Source: Paracoccus salipaludis
GTDB taxonomy: Bacteria; Pseudomonadota; Alphaproteobacteria; Rhodobacterales; Rhodobacteraceae
Direction of reading: 5' to 3'
NCBI RefSeq assembly: GCF_002287065.1
Contig: NZ_NSJZ01000004.1
Location: forward strand, 215,947-279,946
Length of the DNA: 64,000 nucleotides
The notes beneath the pieces are model-generated. The model ran no database searches. It was given only the letters and a program-made list of their open reading frames with translations, and was not told the origin of the DNA. Both the position numbers and the translations under genes were made by a program. Of this stretch, positions 43,730-53,784 are shown in pieces. The first letter of the stretch is position 1. Each line of letters begins with the position of its first letter.

Positions 43730-44747
43730 CGAACAATCCTGCCTGCGCGGCCCTGGGCATGTCCAGCCCCAGGTGCCGCCACCCGAGTTGCCCCAGCATC
43801 CGGCCACGCGGCGTCCGCATGATCAAGCCCTGTTGCAGCAGATAGGGCTCGATCACCTCCTCGATGGCGTCGCGGCTTTCGGACAGGGCGGCGGACAGGG
43901 TTTCCACCCCGACCGGCCCGCCGCCGTAATGCTCGGCCATCAGCGTCAGGTAACGCCGGTCGGCGGAGTCGAGCCCGAGGTCGTCCACCCCCAGCCGCGT
44001 CAGCGCCATGTCGGCAAGATCCCGCGTCAGCCGCCCGTCGCCTTCCACCAGCGCGAAGTCCACCACACGGCGCAGCAGGCGGCCCGCGATGCGGGGGGTG
44101 CCCCGCGCGCGGCGGGCGATTTCCAGCGTGCCGTCCGGCTCGGCCCTGATCCCCATCAGCCGCGCACCGCGGGCGACGATCAGGTCAAGCTCATCGACCG
44201 TGTAGAACTGCAGCCGCGTCGGGATGCCGAAGCGGTCGCGCAGCGGCGTCGTCAGCAGACCCAGCCGGGTCGTGGCGCCCACCAGCGTGAAGGGCTGAAG
44301 CTCGATCCTGACGGTGCGGGCGGCCGGCCCCTCGCCGATCACGAGGTCCAGCTCGAAATCCTCCATCGCCGGATAAAGGACTTCCTCGACCGCCGGGTTC
44401 ATCCGGTGGATCTCGTCGATGAACAGCACGTCGCGCGCTTCCAGGTTGGTCAGGATCGCCGCGAGGTCGCCCGCGCGCGCCAGCACCGGCCCCGAGGTCA
44501 TCTTGAAGTTCACGCCCAGTTCCCGCGCCATGATCTGCGCAAGTGTCGTCTTCCCAAGCCCCGGAGGCCCGTGGAACAGCGTGTGGTCCATCGCCTGCCC
44601 CCGCATCCGGGCGCTGTCGATGAAGACGCGCAGGTTGGCGCGGGCCTCGGCCTGACCGATGAACTCTTCCAGCTTCTGGGGGCGAAGCGCGCGGTCCTCG
44701 GCCTCGCCTTCCATCCGTTCGCCGCGCAGGGTGGGGTCGGGCGTCAT
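43722..44747 (-). CDS. ruvB: Holliday junction branch migration ATPase RuvB
   Basis: A 341-residue AAA+ motor that drives branch migration with RuvA. Walker [12 protein letters not shown], Walker B ([10 protein letters not shown]), sensor 1 ([18 protein letters not shown]) and the C-terminal winged helix ([24 protein letters not shown]) are intact. Its ATG overlaps the stop of htpX by four bases. The order ruvC-ruvA-htpX-ruvB is unusual in that a membrane protease gene separates ruvA from ruvB. Confidence 0.98.
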   Translation of the reverse strand: MTPDPTLRGERMEGEAEDRALRPQKLEEFIGQAEARANLRVFIDSARMRGQAMDHTLFHGPPGLGKTTLAQIMARELGVNFKMTSGPVLARAGDLAAILTNLEARDVLFIDEIHRMNPAVEEVLYPAMEDFELDLVIGEGPAARTVRIELQPFTLVGATTRLGLLTTPLRDRFGIPTRLQFYTVDELDLIVARGARLMGIRAEPDGTLEIARRARGTPRIAGRLLRRVVDFALVEGDGRLTRDLADMALTRLGVDDLGLDSADRRYLTLMAEHYGGGPVGVETLSAALSESRDAIEEVIEPYLLQQGLIMRTPRGRMLGQLGWRHLGLDMPRAAQAGLFDE

Positions 44748-45631
44748 CCGCGGCGCACCGGGGGAACGGAGCTGCGGGCGAAGGACGGCGCGGCGGGCGC
44801 GACCTGCATCCGCGCCAGCAGGTCGATGCGTTCCTGCGTGGACGGGTGGGTCGAGAACAGCCGATCCATCCGCAGCGCCCCCAGAGGGTTGATGATGAAC
44901 ATGGACGCCGAGGCCGGGTTGCGTTCCGCCGGGATGTTGACCGTGCGCCCCGCCGCATTGGCGATCTTGGCCAGCGCCGAGGCCAGCGCCATCGGATTGC
45001 CGCAGATTTCCGCCCCCGAGCGGTCCGCCACATATTCCCGCGACCGCGAGACCGCCATCTGCACCAGCATCGCGGCCAGCGGCGCGAGGATCATGGCGAG
45101 GATGCCGCCCAGCGCGCCCCCGGGCCGGTCCCGGTCCCCGGTGAACAGCATCAGGTTGCCCAGCATGGCGATGGCCCCCGCCATGGTCGCGGTCACGGTC
45201 ATGGTCAGCGTGTCCCGGTGCCTGATATGCGCCAGCTCATGCGCGATCACGCCCGCGAGTTCGTCGCGCGTGAGAATGCGCATCAGCCCCTGCGTCACCG
45301 CCACGGCCGAGTTCTCGGGATTGCGCCCGGTCGCGAAGGCATTCGGCTGCTCGGTCGCCAGCACGTAGACCTTGGGCATCGGCAGCCCCGCGCGGTCGGC
45401 CAACTGGCGGACCATCCGCACCAGCTCGGGCGCCTCGGCTTCCGTCACCGGCATGGCGCCATGCTGGCGCAGCACCGCCTTGTCGCTGTTCCACCAGGCC
45501 CAGATGTTGCCCACCCCTGCGAAGACCAGCGCGAGCACTGCCCCGCCCTGCCCCCCGATCAGCCAGCCCATCCCCATCAGCAGCGCGGTCATCGCCGCCA
45601 TGAGGAGAAAGGTGCGCATGTTTCCGTGCAT
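44744..45631 (-). CDS. htpX: membrane zinc metalloprotease HtpX
   Basis: A 295-residue M48-family protease of the inner membrane quality-control system. It has two N-terminal hydrophobic segments (residues 8-45), the zinc site HELAHIRH with the downstream glutamate in [10 protein letters not shown], and two further hydrophobic segments between them. The C-terminus ends in a proline-rich tail. An ATG at 45619 (MRTFLLM) is an equally good start. It lies between ruvA (11-base gap) and ruvB (4-base overlap), so it is translated with the recombination genes. Confidence 0.95.
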   Translation of the reverse strand: MHGNMRTFLLMAAMTALLMGMGWLIGGQGGAVLALVFAGVGNIWAWWNSDKAVLRQHGAMPVTEAEAPELVRMVRQLADRAGLPMPKVYVLATEQPNAFATGRNPENSAVAVTQGLMRILTRDELAGVIAHELAHIRHRDTLTMTVTATMAGAIAMLGNLMLFTGDRDRPGGALGGILAMILAPLAAMLVQMAVSRSREYVADRSGAEICGNPMALASALAKIANAAGRTVNIPAERNPASASMFIINPLGALRMDRLFSTHPSTQERIDLLARMQVAPAAPSFARSSVPPVRRG

Positions 45632-45642
45632 CGCCCCAGCCT

Positions 45643-46329
45643 TTATTCCTTGGGCGCCAGTGACTTGAGCGCCGCCCGGATCAACGCGGCGGTGCCCGCG
45701 CCGGGTTCCCGGGCAGAGGCCTCGGCCACCGCGGTCGCGGCCTCGGATGGGCCGTAGCCCAGGTTCGTCAGCGCTGACAGCGCGTCCGCCGAGGCCGCCG
45801 CGGAACTGGCCCCCTTCGCGGGCGCGGGCTTCGGGGCGGCGGCGGGCGTGCCGGGCTCGATGCCCGGTTCGTCCGCATCCACGACTGCGCCCGCGTCCAC
45901 CGTCAGCGCGCCGCCCATGGCGATGATGCCCGGCGCCTTGTCCTTCAGTTCCAGCACCACCCGTTGCGCGAGCTTCGGGCCCACGCCGGGCGCGCGGCGC
46001 ACCGCCGCCCAGTCGCCCAGCGCGATGGCGCGGCCCAGCCCCTCGGGGCCCAGCGTGCCCAGGATCGCCAGCGAGGCCTTGGCTCCGATGCCCTGGACGC
46101 TCGTCAGCAGCCGGTGCCATTCCTTTTCCAGCAGCGTCGGAAAGCCGAACAGTTGCAGCAGGTCCTCGCGCACCAGCAGATCGGTATAAAGCGCCGCCGC
46201 CTGCCCGACCGGGGGCAGGCTCGCGGCGGTGCGCTCGCTCACATGGACGATGTAGCCCACGCCGCGCACGTCGATCAGCACGTGGTCGGCGGCGCGGTGC
46301 AGGATCAGCCCGGCGATGCGACCGATCAT
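45643..46329 (-). CDS. ruvA: Holliday junction DNA-binding protein RuvA
   Basis: A 228-residue tetrameric junction-recognition protein. The OB-fold start ([21 protein letters not shown]), the helix-hairpin-helix region ([14 protein letters not shown], then [19 protein letters not shown]) and the C-terminal RuvB-contact domain ([19 protein letters not shown]) are clear. A longer than usual alanine/proline-rich linker of about 45 residues precedes the last domain. The start overlaps the ruvC stop by four bases. Confidence 0.97.
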   Translation of the reverse strand: MIGRIAGLILHRAADHVLIDVRGVGYIVHVSERTAASLPPVGQAAALYTDLLVREDLLQLFGFPTLLEKEWHRLLTSVQGIGAKASLAILGTLGPEGLGRAIALGDWAAVRRAPGVGPKLAQRVVLELKDKAPGIIAMGGALTVDAGAVVDADEPGIEPGTPAAAPKPAPAKGASSAAASADALSALTNLGYGPSEAATAVAEASAREPGAGTAALIRAALKSLAPKE

Positions 46330-46820
46330 GCGACGACCTTGATCCGCAGGCTGCGGCTCTGCAGATGGCGCGCGTGGCAGATGGCAATGGCCAGCGCGTC
46401 GGCCGCGTCAGGCCCGGCAAGCTCGACCCCCGGCAACTGAAACCGGACCATGTGCTCCACCTGCTGCTTCTGGGCGTGGCCGACGCCGACGATGGCCTTC
46501 TTCACCGCGTTGGGCGCATATTCCCCGACGGCGATCCCGGCCTGCGCGGGGGCCAGCAGCGCGACCCCCCGTGCCTGACCCAGCTTCAGCGTGCCGACCG
46601 CATCCTTGTTGACAAAGGTCTGTTCCACCGCCGCCGCGTCGGGCGCATGCAGGGCGATCACCGCCACCAGCCCCCGGTGCAGGTCGCAGAGCCGCGCGGC
46701 AAGGCTGGTGCTGTCGGACCGGATGATCCCGTTCGCCACGTGCCGCAGGCGCGAGCCGTCGGCGACGATGATCCCCCAGCCCATGTTCACCAGGCCGGGG
46801 TCGATGCCCAGAACCTTCAT
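46326..46820 (-). CDS. ruvC: crossover junction endonuclease RuvC
   Basis: A 164-residue resolvase that cuts Holliday junctions. Catalytic acidic residues are in [13 protein letters not shown] (D7), [11 protein letters not shown] and the C-terminal [15 protein letters not shown]. The ATG at 46820 is chosen because MKVLGIDPG is the family start; 124 bases separate it from the divergent Mrp operon. It is the promoter-proximal gene of the ruvC-ruvA-htpX-ruvB-thioesterase run. Confidence 0.97.
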   Translation of the reverse strand: MKVLGIDPGLVNMGWGIIVADGSRLRHVANGIIRSDSTSLAARLCDLHRGLVAVIALHAPDAAAVEQTFVNKDAVGTLKLGQARGVALLAPAQAGIAVGEYAPNAVKKAIVGVGHAQKQQVEHMVRFQLPGVELAGPDAADALAIAICHARHLQSRSLRIKVVA

Positions 46821-46895
46821 GCCCGCCCCTTCGGCCTTGTTTTCCCAAGGGCTAGCACGAAGCGCGAACATCGCCTAGCCGGTTTCGTCATGTGC

Positions 46896-46924
46896 TTGAC
46901 ACGCGGCGGCGCGCTTGGGACACC
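46896..46924 (+). promoter_or_regulatory. possible promoter of the Mrp antiporter operon
   Basis: A perfect -35 hexamer TTGACA (46896-46901) stands 17 bases ahead of GACACC (46919-46924), a poor -10. It lies in the 124-base divergent region and upstream of the first antiporter gene, which starts at 46945 behind GAGGAG. The -35 match and placement are the only support. Confidence 0.3.
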
Positions 46925-46944
46925 CCTCCAAATCTGAGGAGCCC

Positions 46945-49773
46945 ATGTCCCCAGCCCTGATCGCCATCCTGCCGTTCCTGGGCGCCCTGCTGCCGGGCCT
47001 CATGGTCCGTTCGGGCCGCAGCGCCGCCGCCATCGCCTGCGGGGCCGTCACCGCCTTCGCGGCCCTGGGCCTGCTTCTGCACATCCCCGCTGTTCTGGCA
47101 GGCGAGGTCGCCACCGCCCGCCTGTCCTGGATGCCGCAGATCGGGCTGAACGCGGATTTCATGCTGGACGGGCTTGGCCTTCTGTTCGGCATCCTGATCC
47201 TGGGGATCGGGCTGCTGATCACCCTTTACGCGCGCTTCTACCTGTCCGAACGCGACCCGGCGGGGCCGTTCCTCACCTACCTGATGCTGTTCCAGGGCGC
47301 GATGACGGGCATCGTGCTGTCCGACAACATCCTGATGATGCTGGTCTTCTGGGAACTGACCTCCTTGTCCTCGTTCCTGCTGATCGGTTTCTGGAAGCAC
47401 CTGCCCGAAGGGCGCCAGGGCGCGCGCATGGCGCTGACCGTGACCGCGACAGGCGGCCTTGCCATGATCGCGGGCTGCCTGATGCTGGGGCAGGTCGCGG
47501 GATCGTACCGCCTGTCCGAGATCATCGCCCAGCGCGAGGCGATCCAGGGCTCGGCCCTTTACCTGCCGGCGCTGCTTCTGATCCTGCTGGGGGCCTTCAC
47601 CAAGTCGGCGCAGTTCCCCTTCCACTTCTGGCTGCCGCGCGCGATGGCCGCGCCGACGCCGGTGTCCGCCTACCTGCATTCGGCCACCATGGTGAAGGCC
47701 GGGATCTTCCTGATGGCGCGGCTGTGGCCGGTGCTGGCGGGCACGCCCGAATGGTTCTGGATCGTCGCCACGACCGGCCTTGCCACGATGCTGGTCGGCG
47801 GCGTGATCGCGCTGTTCCAGGACGACCTGAAGGGCCTTCTGGCCTATTCCACGGTCAGCCACCTGGGGCTGATCACCATGCTGCTGGGCTTCGGCACCGA
47901 AGCCGCCGCCACCGCCGCCATGTTCCACATAATCGCCCATGCCACCTTCAAGGCGGCGCTGTTCATGGGCGCGGGCATCATCGATCACGGAACGCACACG
48001 CGGTCCATCCGGCAGTTGGGCGGCCTCAGGTCGCTGATGCCCCTGACCTTCGGCCTGATCCTCGTCGCCGCGCTGTCGATGGCGGGCATTCCGCCCTTCA
48101 ACGGCTTCCTGTCCAAGGAGATGATGCTGGAGCAGGCCGCCCACCAGGGAGAGACGGGGGCGGGCTGGATCATCGGCGCGCTGGCCACCCTGGCCGCGCT
48201 CGTCTCGGTCGCCTATTCGCTGCGGCTGGTCGCCCACGTCTTCCTGGGGCCGGCGCGCGACGATTACCCGCACGCGCCCCATGATCCCGGCCCGGGCCTT
48301 TGGGCCGGTCCGGCGCTGCTGGTGGGGCTGGTCGTGGTCACGGGGCTGTTCCCGAACGCGATGCTGGGCTGGCTGGTCGCCGCCGCGGCCGCAGCCGTCA
48401 CCCAGGCGCCGCAGCACCCCCATTTCGCCCTTTGGCACGGGCTGACCCCGGCGCTGGCCATGTCGGCGCTGGCCATCCTGGGCGGCATCCTGCTGCTGCG
48501 GCACTGGCACGCGGCCGAGGCGCTGCGCCGGCACCTGCCCCGCCCCGACGCCAAGCGCATCTTCGACGCCACGGAACGCGTCATCGCCCGCATCGCGCGC
48601 GGCTTCACCGAAAGCTTCACCAACGGGTCCATGTCGCGCGCCCTGTCGCTGCTGATGCTGACCTGCGTGATCTGCGGGGTCGCCGCCTGGCACACGGGGC
48701 TGGCCCGACCGGACCTGCGGCCCATGCTGCCGGTCACGCCCGTGGCGCTGATGGGCTGGGTGCTGATGCTGGTGGCGACCGGCACCATGGTGGCCCTGCA
48801 CCGCCGCCGCATCCTGGCGCTGGTGCTGGTCGGCATCGTCGGGCTGATCGTGTCCTGCACATTCGTCTACTTCTCGGCCCCCGACCTGGCGCTGACCCAG
48901 ATCACGGTCGAGGTCGTCACGGTCATCCTGATGCTTCTGGCGCTGAACTTCCTGCCCAAGCGCACGGCCCTGGACACCGGCAACGTCAAGCGCGGGGCGG
49001 ACGCCTTTGTCGCGACGCTGGCGGGACTGGGCGTCGGCATCCTCACCTATGCCATCCTGCGGCGCGACTTCGCCTTTCCCTCGATCGCCGGCTACATGGT
49101 CGAGAACAGCTACAAGCTGGGCGGGGGCGACAACGTCGTCAACGTGATCCTTGTCGATTTCCGCGGCTTCGACACCTATGGCGAGATCACCGTCCTGGGC
49201 ATCGCCGGTCTGGCCATCTTCGCCATGACCGAGGCCCTGCTGCGCGGGCGCGCCTCGGCCCGGCTGCGGGCCTGGGTCGGCGACATGCGCCGCGCGGGCG
49301 ACCGCCACCCGCTGATGCTGGTGGTGGTGACGCGGGTGCTGATGCCGCTGTCGCTGGTCGTGGGCCTTTTCATCTTCCTGCGCGGCCACAACGCGCCGGG
49401 CGGCGGCTTCATCGCAGGCCTTGTCGTCTCGGTGGCGCTGGTCATGCAGTACATGGCCTCGGGGTATGCCTGGGCCATGGCGCGGCAGAACATCCCCTAT
49501 CACGCGCTGATCGGGCTGGGCGTTCTGGCTGCCGGCATCACCGGCGCGGGCGCCTGGTTCGCGGGAATGCCCTTCCTGACCTCGGCCTACGGCTATGTCC
49601 ACCTGTGGGGCGTCGAACCCGTCGAATGGGCCACCGCCATGGGCTTCGACACCGGCGTCTTCCTGGCTGTCGTGGGGGCGGTGATGCTGGCGCTGAACTC
49701 GCTGTCGCGCATCGCCCGCGCGGCCGGGCAGGACGGCGCCCCATCGGGCACCCCCCAGAAAGGAAGCCGCTGA
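46945..49773 (+). CDS. mrpA: Mrp/Pha cation/proton antiporter subunit A (fused A+B)
   Basis: A 942-residue integral membrane protein. Residues 1 to about 500 are the NuoL-like MrpA core, with the proton-antiporter signature around WLPRAMAAPTPVSAYLHSATMVKAG. The remainder includes the MrpB-like domain (LVVVTRVLMPLSLVVGLFIF, then GHNAPGGGFIAGLVVSVAL). This A+B fusion defines the group 2 (PhaAB) operons of alphaproteobacteria, which exchange Na+ or K+ for protons and serve pH and salt tolerance. It starts a six-gene operon with 1-base gap or 4-base overlaps. GAGGAG precedes the ATG at 46945. Confidence 0.95.
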   Translation: MSPALIAILPFLGALLPGLMVRSGRSAAAIACGAVTAFAALGLLLHIPAVLAGEVATARLSWMPQIGLNADFMLDGLGLLFGILILGIGLLITLYARFYLSERDPAGPFLTYLMLFQGAMTGIVLSDNILMMLVFWELTSLSSFLLIGFWKHLPEGRQGARMALTVTATGGLAMIAGCLMLGQVAGSYRLSEIIAQREAIQGSALYLPALLLILLGAFTKSAQFPFHFWLPRAMAAPTPVSAYLHSATMVKAGIFLMARLWPVLAGTPEWFWIVATTGLATMLVGGVIALFQDDLKGLLAYSTVSHLGLITMLLGFGTEAAATAAMFHIIAHATFKAALFMGAGIIDHGTHTRSIRQLGGLRSLMPLTFGLILVAALSMAGIPPFNGFLSKEMMLEQAAHQGETGAGWIIGALATLAALVSVAYSLRLVAHVFLGPARDDYPHAPHDPGPGLWAGPALLVGLVVVTGLFPNAMLGWLVAAAAAAVTQAPQHPHFALWHGLTPALAMSALAILGGILLLRHWHAAEALRRHLPRPDAKRIFDATERVIARIARGFTESFTNGSMSRALSLLMLTCVICGVAAWHTGLARPDLRPMLPVTPVALMGWVLMLVATGTMVALHRRRILALVLVGIVGLIVSCTFVYFSAPDLALTQITVEVVTVILMLLALNFLPKRTALDTGNVKRGADAFVATLAGLGVGILTYAILRRDFAFPSIAGYMVENSYKLGGGDNVVNVILVDFRGFDTYGEITVLGIAGLAIFAMTEALLRGRASARLRAWVGDMRRAGDRHPLMLVVVTRVLMPLSLVVGLFIFLRGHNAPGGGFIAGLVVSVALVMQYMASGYAWAMARQNIPYHALIGLGVLAAGITGAGAWFAGMPFLTSAYGYVHLWGVEPVEWATAMGFDTGVFLAVVGAVMLALNSLSRIARAAGQDGAPSGTPQKGSR

Positions 49774-49774
49774 G

Positions 49775-50122
49775 ATGGAGTTCCTGCTGGCCTCGGCCAT
49801 CGGCTGCCTGACTGCCGCCGGAGTCTACCTGACCCTGCGCAAGCGCAGCTTCGCCGTCGTCCTCGGCATGACGATGCTGAGCTATGCGACCAACCTGTTC
49901 CTGTTCGCCACGGGGCGGCTGGTCGTCGACCGCCCGCCGATCCTGCAGGACGGGGTGGCGGGCTATACCGACCCGATCCCGCAGGCGCTGGTGCTGACGG
50001 CCATCGTGATCTCCTTCGGGATGACGGCGCTGGTGGTGATGATGGCGCTGGGCGCATTCGTCGAAGGAGGAGACGACCGCATCGACCTGCCCCGCCGCGA
50101 CCGCAAGGGACCGGGCGCATGA
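49775..50122 (+). CDS. mrpC: Mrp/Pha antiporter subunit C
   Basis: A 115-residue NuoK-like subunit with three hydrophobic helices (start EFLLASAIGCLTAAGVYLTL). The motif VLTAIVISFGMTALVVMMAL near the end is typical of MrpC. It starts one base after mrpA and overlaps mrpD by four bases. It acts in the membrane as part of the Mrp complex and has no known independent function. Confidence 0.95.
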   Translation: MEFLLASAIGCLTAAGVYLTLRKRSFAVVLGMTMLSYATNLFLFATGRLVVDRPPILQDGVAGYTDPIPQALVLTAIVISFGMTALVVMMALGAFVEGGDDRIDLPRRDRKGPGA

Positions 50123-51672
50123 ACCACTGGCTTGTGGTCCCGGTGGTCCTGCCCGCCTTCGCGGGTCCGCTGATCGTCCTGGGGATGCGGCGCGACCTGC
50201 TGCTGCAGCGGGTCTTCGGCACCGCCGCGACCGCCGCGCAGCTTGCGCTGGCCATCTGGCTGATGGTCCAAGCGATGGGCGGCGAGGTGCAGGTCTATCG
50301 CCTGGGCAACTGGGCCGCCCCCTTCGGCATCGTGCTGATGCTGGACCGCCTGGCCGCGCTGATGCTGGTGCTGGCGGGGCTGGTCGGGCTGGTCGTCCAG
50401 CTTTACGCCATCGGTTCCGGCTGGGACCGCCGGGGCTGGCATTTCCACGCCCTGTGGCAGTTCCAGCTGATGGGCATCAACGGCGCCTTCCTGACCGGCG
50501 ACGCCTTCAACCTGTTCGTCTTCTTCGAGATCCTGCTGATCGCCAGCTACGGCCTGATGATCCATTCGGGCGGAGAGCTGCGGCTGCGCGCAGGCGTGCA
50601 ATACGTGATCTACAACCTTGCCGGGTCGTCGCTGTTCCTGGCGGCGCTGGGGACGATCTATTCGGCCACGGGCACGCTGAACATGGCCGACCTCGCGCTG
50701 CGCGTGGCGCAGATGCCCGCGGGCGACACGGCGGTGCTGCGGGTCGGCGCGGTGCTGCTGATGCTGGTCTTCGCCATCAAGGCCGCGCTGGTGCCGCTGC
50801 ATTTCTGGCTGCCCTCGACCTATGCGCGCGCACCGGGCCCCGTGGCCGCGCTGTTTGCCATCATGACCAAGGTGGGGATCTACGCGATCATCCGCTTCTT
50901 CACGCTGGTCTTCCCGGCCGACAGCGTGATCGAGCGTCTGGCCGCCGACATCCTGCTGCCCGCGGCCCTGGTCACGCTGATCGTGGGGCAGCTCGGCGTT
51001 CTGGGCTCGCGCCACCTGGGCCGGATGGCGGCCTTTGCCGCCCTGGGATCGGTCGGCACGGCGATGGTGGCGGTCGCGCAGTTCCGGCTGCCGGGGCTGA
51101 CGGCGGGGATCTGGTACATGGTCCATTCCACGCTGGCCTCGGCCGCGCTGTTTCTGGCCGTGGACCTGATCGCCGCGCGCAGGCCCGGCGCCGGCCAGTG
51201 GCTGCGGCTGGCGCCGCCCATCGCTCAGGGAGGGATCGTGGCGGCGCTGTTCTTCGCGGCGGCCATCGGCATCGCGGGGCTGCCGCCCTTGTCGGGCTTT
51301 CCGGGCAAGCTCGCGGTCATGCAGTCGGTCCGCGACGCCGACGGCGCGGCGGCGATCTGGGCGATCATCCTGGTTTCCTCGCTGCTGGCCATCGCCGGGC
51401 TGACGCGCGCGGGCTCGCTGGTCTTCTGGAAGGCCCATGCGGCGCAGGACGCCCCGCCCCCGCAGGCCGAGCCCGACGAGCCGCCGCATGATCCTGCCCC
51501 GACGTCGGCGGCACTGGCGCTGACCGCCACGGCGGCGCTGGTCGCGGGAATGGTGGCGCTGACCGTCTTCGCCGGGCCCATGATGCGCTATGCCGACGCG
51601 ACCGCCCGCCAGCTGGTCGACCCCGAACCCTATATCGGGGCCGTGCTGCGGGACCAGGAGGGCGTGAAATGA
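50119..51672 (+). CDS. mrpD: Mrp/Pha antiporter subunit D
   Basis: A 517-residue NuoM/N-like subunit with about 14 membrane helices. The proton-antiporter motif region is AIKAALVPLHFWLPSTYARAPGPVAA, and AGLPPLSGFPGKLAV follows. The lysine and proline of the channel are in place. MrpD is essential for transport in the complexes studied. A hydrophilic proline-rich loop (about residues 440-460) precedes the last helix. It overlaps both neighbours by four bases. Confidence 0.95.
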   Translation: MNHWLVVPVVLPAFAGPLIVLGMRRDLLLQRVFGTAATAAQLALAIWLMVQAMGGEVQVYRLGNWAAPFGIVLMLDRLAALMLVLAGLVGLVVQLYAIGSGWDRRGWHFHALWQFQLMGINGAFLTGDAFNLFVFFEILLIASYGLMIHSGGELRLRAGVQYVIYNLAGSSLFLAALGTIYSATGTLNMADLALRVAQMPAGDTAVLRVGAVLLMLVFAIKAALVPLHFWLPSTYARAPGPVAALFAIMTKVGIYAIIRFFTLVFPADSVIERLAADILLPAALVTLIVGQLGVLGSRHLGRMAAFAALGSVGTAMVAVAQFRLPGLTAGIWYMVHSTLASAALFLAVDLIAARRPGAGQWLRLAPPIAQGGIVAALFFAAAIGIAGLPPLSGFPGKLAVMQSVRDADGAAAIWAIILVSSLLAIAGLTRAGSLVFWKAHAAQDAPPPQAEPDEPPHDPAPTSAALALTATAALVAGMVALTVFAGPMMRYADATARQLVDPEPYIGAVLRDQEGVK

Positions 51673-52160
51673 TCCGCCGCATCCTGCCCCATCCCGTCCT
51701 GTCGCTGGCCGTCGTGCTGCTGTGGCTGCTGCTGGTCAACCGCTTCGCCTGGGGCTCGCTGGTCTTCGCGCTGGCGCTGGGGCTGGTCATCCCGATCGTG
51801 ACCGCCCCCTACTGGCCCGGCCGCGCCCGCCTGCGCAGCCCCGCCCGCATCCTGGGTTATCTGGGCATCGTCATCCACGACATCATCAAGGCCAACATCG
51901 ACGTGGCCCGGATCGTGCTGTTCATGCCCAAGGCCGAGTTGCGCCCCTGCTGGCTGGCCGTGCCGCTGGACATCCAGGCGCCCGAGGCCATCGCCGTCCT
52001 GATGGGCACCATCACCCTGACCCCCGGCACGGTCAGCTGCGACCTGGCCGAGGACGGGTCGGCCCTGCTGGTCCACGCGCTGCACTGCCCCGACCCCGCC
52101 GCCACGGTGGACGAGATCAAGACCCGCTACGAGGCCCGCCTGAAGGAGATCTTCCGATGA
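51669..52160 (+). CDS. mrpE: Mrp/Pha antiporter subunit E
   Basis: A 163-residue subunit with two or three N-terminal helices (VLSLAVVLLWLLLVNRFAWG) and a cytosolic half with the conserved MGTITLTPGTVSCDL and VHALHC segments. These are the marks of MrpE. The ATG overlaps the mrpD stop, and its own stop overlaps mrpF. Confidence 0.95.
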   Translation: MIRRILPHPVLSLAVVLLWLLLVNRFAWGSLVFALALGLVIPIVTAPYWPGRARLRSPARILGYLGIVIHDIIKANIDVARIVLFMPKAELRPCWLAVPLDIQAPEAIAVLMGTITLTPGTVSCDLAEDGSALLVHALHCPDPAATVDEIKTRYEARLKEIFR

Positions 52161-52432
52161 GCATCCTGGCCGCCGCCCTCTGGTTCGCCTTCGGCTGCTT
52201 CGCGCTGGCGCAGCTTCTGTGCCTTTACCGCGTCGTCCGCGCGCCCGGCTTCAGCGACCGTGTGCTGGCGCTGGACACCATGACCATCAACATGATCGCG
52301 CTGATCACGCTGTTCGGCATCCAGCGCGGCACCAGCTTCTATTTCGAGGCCACGATGCTGTTCGCCATGGTAGGCTTCGTCTCGACCGTCGCCTTCGCCA
52401 AGTTCATCCTGCGCGGGAACATCATCGAATGA
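52157..52432 (+). CDS. mrpF: Mrp/Pha antiporter subunit F
   Basis: A 91-residue subunit with three membrane helices and the conserved DRVLALDTMTINMIALI segment, whose aspartates are typical for MrpF. It is translated from the ATG overlapping the mrpE stop (ATGA) and overlaps mrpG by four bases. The longer open frame upstream is out of place inside mrpE. Confidence 0.95.
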   Translation: MSILAAALWFAFGCFALAQLLCLYRVVRAPGFSDRVLALDTMTINMIALITLFGIQRGTSFYFEATMLFAMVGFVSTVAFAKFILRGNIIE

Positions 52433-52833
52433 CCCTGCTGGCGGACATCCTGATCGCGGCCCTGCTGGTGGCGGGCGGGGTCTTCGGCCTTGTCGGCTCG
52501 TGGGGGGTGGTGCGGCTGCCCGACATGATGACGCGCCTGCACGGGCCGACCAAGGCGGCAACACTGGGGGTGGGCTCGGTCCTGCTCGCCTCGATGATCT
52601 TCTTCTGGGCGCATCACGGCCATTTCAGCTGGCACGAGCTGCTGATCGCGCTGTTCGTCTTCCTGACCTCGCCCATCACCGGGCTGTTCATCGCCAAGGC
52701 GCACATGCACCTGTCCTGGACGCACGGGGAACTGCCGCAGCCCCCCTCGGGCGCCGAATGGGCGACCTGGGGCCAGGGCGCCGAGACGAGCCCCATCGTC
52801 ACCGTCCCCGAGGATGCCCCCGAGGGAGAGTGA
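52429..52833 (+). CDS. mrpG: Mrp/Pha antiporter subunit G
   Basis: A 134-residue subunit with three helices and the VRLPDMMTRLHGPTKAATLG signature of MrpG. It carries an acidic C-terminal tail beyond the last helix. It is the last gene of the operon, and only six bases separate it from the convergent xerC. No hairpin fits between them, so termination must occur inside xerC or be factor-dependent. Confidence 0.95.
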   Translation: MTLLADILIAALLVAGGVFGLVGSWGVVRLPDMMTRLHGPTKAATLGVGSVLLASMIFFWAHHGHFSWHELLIALFVFLTSPITGLFIAKAHMHLSWTHGELPQPPSGAEWATWGQGAETSPIVTVPEDAPEGE

Positions 52834-52839
52834 CGGCGT

Positions 52840-53784
52840 TTAGCGCCGGGGATGCGCGGCGCGGTGGACGGCCAGCAGATGCGCGTCGTCCACGCCGGTA
52901 TAGACCTGCGTGGTGGACAGGCTCGCATGGCCCAGAAGCTCCTGGATGGTGCGGAGGTCGCCGCCGGCCGCCAGCAGATGCGTGGCGAAGCTGTGGCGCA
53001 GGGCGTGCGGCGTCGCCGTTTCCGGCAGGCCCAGCGACTGGCGCAGGGACGCCATCGCGCCCTCGATGGCGCCCGCGTAAAGCCGCTTGCCCTTGACGGT
53101 GAAGAACAGCGGCCCTTCGGGGGTCAGCGGAAAGGGGCAGATCCGCAGATAGGCCGCGACCGCCTGCCGCGCGGCGGGCAGGACGGGAACCATCCGTTCC
53201 CGCCCGCCCTTGCCGCGGATCACGAGCGAATCCCCCATCGGCCAGTCCCGGCCGTTCAGTGCCAGCGCCTCGCTGATGCGCAGCCCAAGCCCGTAAAGCA
53301 GGGTCAGCACCGCCACGTCGCGGGCAGCAACCCAGGGGGTTGGATGCCGCTCGCCCGCAAGGTCGAGGACGGCCCGCGCCTGCTCCACCGGGATCGGACG
53401 CGGCAGGCTGCGGCGATAGCGGGGACTGCGGGCGGACAGGGCGCGGCTGGCGTCGAAGCCCTCGCGGTCGCTGATCCAGCGCAGGAAGCTGCGGATCGCG
53501 GACAGGCGGCGGGCGAGGCTGCGGGGGGACAGGCCCCGCGCGCGCTCGGCGGCGGCAAAGGCGCGCAGGTCGGTCTGGGTCAGGGCGGCCAGGGTGCGCG
53601 GCAGCGCGGCTTCGCCGTGATGGCCGCCCAGGAAGGACAGGAAGGCCAGCAGGTCGCCCTGGTAGGCGGTGATGGTGTGTTCGGACCGGCCGCGCGTCGC
53701 GCGCTCGCCGTCAAGCCAGCGCGCCAGCGCGTCCGACATGGCCGGGGCCAGCGCCAGCGGGGGCACCGGACCCTGCCCGCTCAT
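52840..53784 (-). CDS. xerC: tyrosine recombinase XerC
   Basis: A 314-residue site-specific recombinase for resolution of chromosome dimers at dif. The N-terminal SAM-like domain (residues 15-105) precedes the catalytic domain. Visible catalytic residues are the arginine in GLGLRISEAL, the lysine in VIRGKGGRER, HALRHSFATHLL (HxxR), the histidine in LGHASLSTTQVYT and the nucleophilic tyrosine at its end. The ATG at 53784 overlaps the stop of the DUF484 gene, the usual partner of xerC in proteobacteria. Confidence 0.94.
   Translation of the reverse strand: MSGQGPVPPLALAPAMSDALARWLDGERATRGRSEHTITAYQGDLLAFLSFLGGHHGEAALPRTLAALTQTDLRAFAAAERARGLSPRSLARRLSAIRSFLRWISDREGFDASRALSARSPRYRRSLPRPIPVEQARAVLDLAGERHPTPWVAARDVAVLTLLYGLGLRISEALALNGRDWPMGDSLVIRGKGGRERMVPVLPAARQAVAAYLRICPFPLTPEGPLFFTVKGKRLYAGAIEGAMASLRQSLGLPETATPHALRHSFATHLLAAGGDLRTIQELLGHASLSTTQVYTGVDDAHLLAVHRAAHPRR

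Noticed and set aside
46888..49800. A 970-codon minus-strand frame over mrpA.
   Set aside because: The translation is glutamine/arginine/histidine-rich low-complexity sequence, typical of the antisense of a membrane-protein gene.
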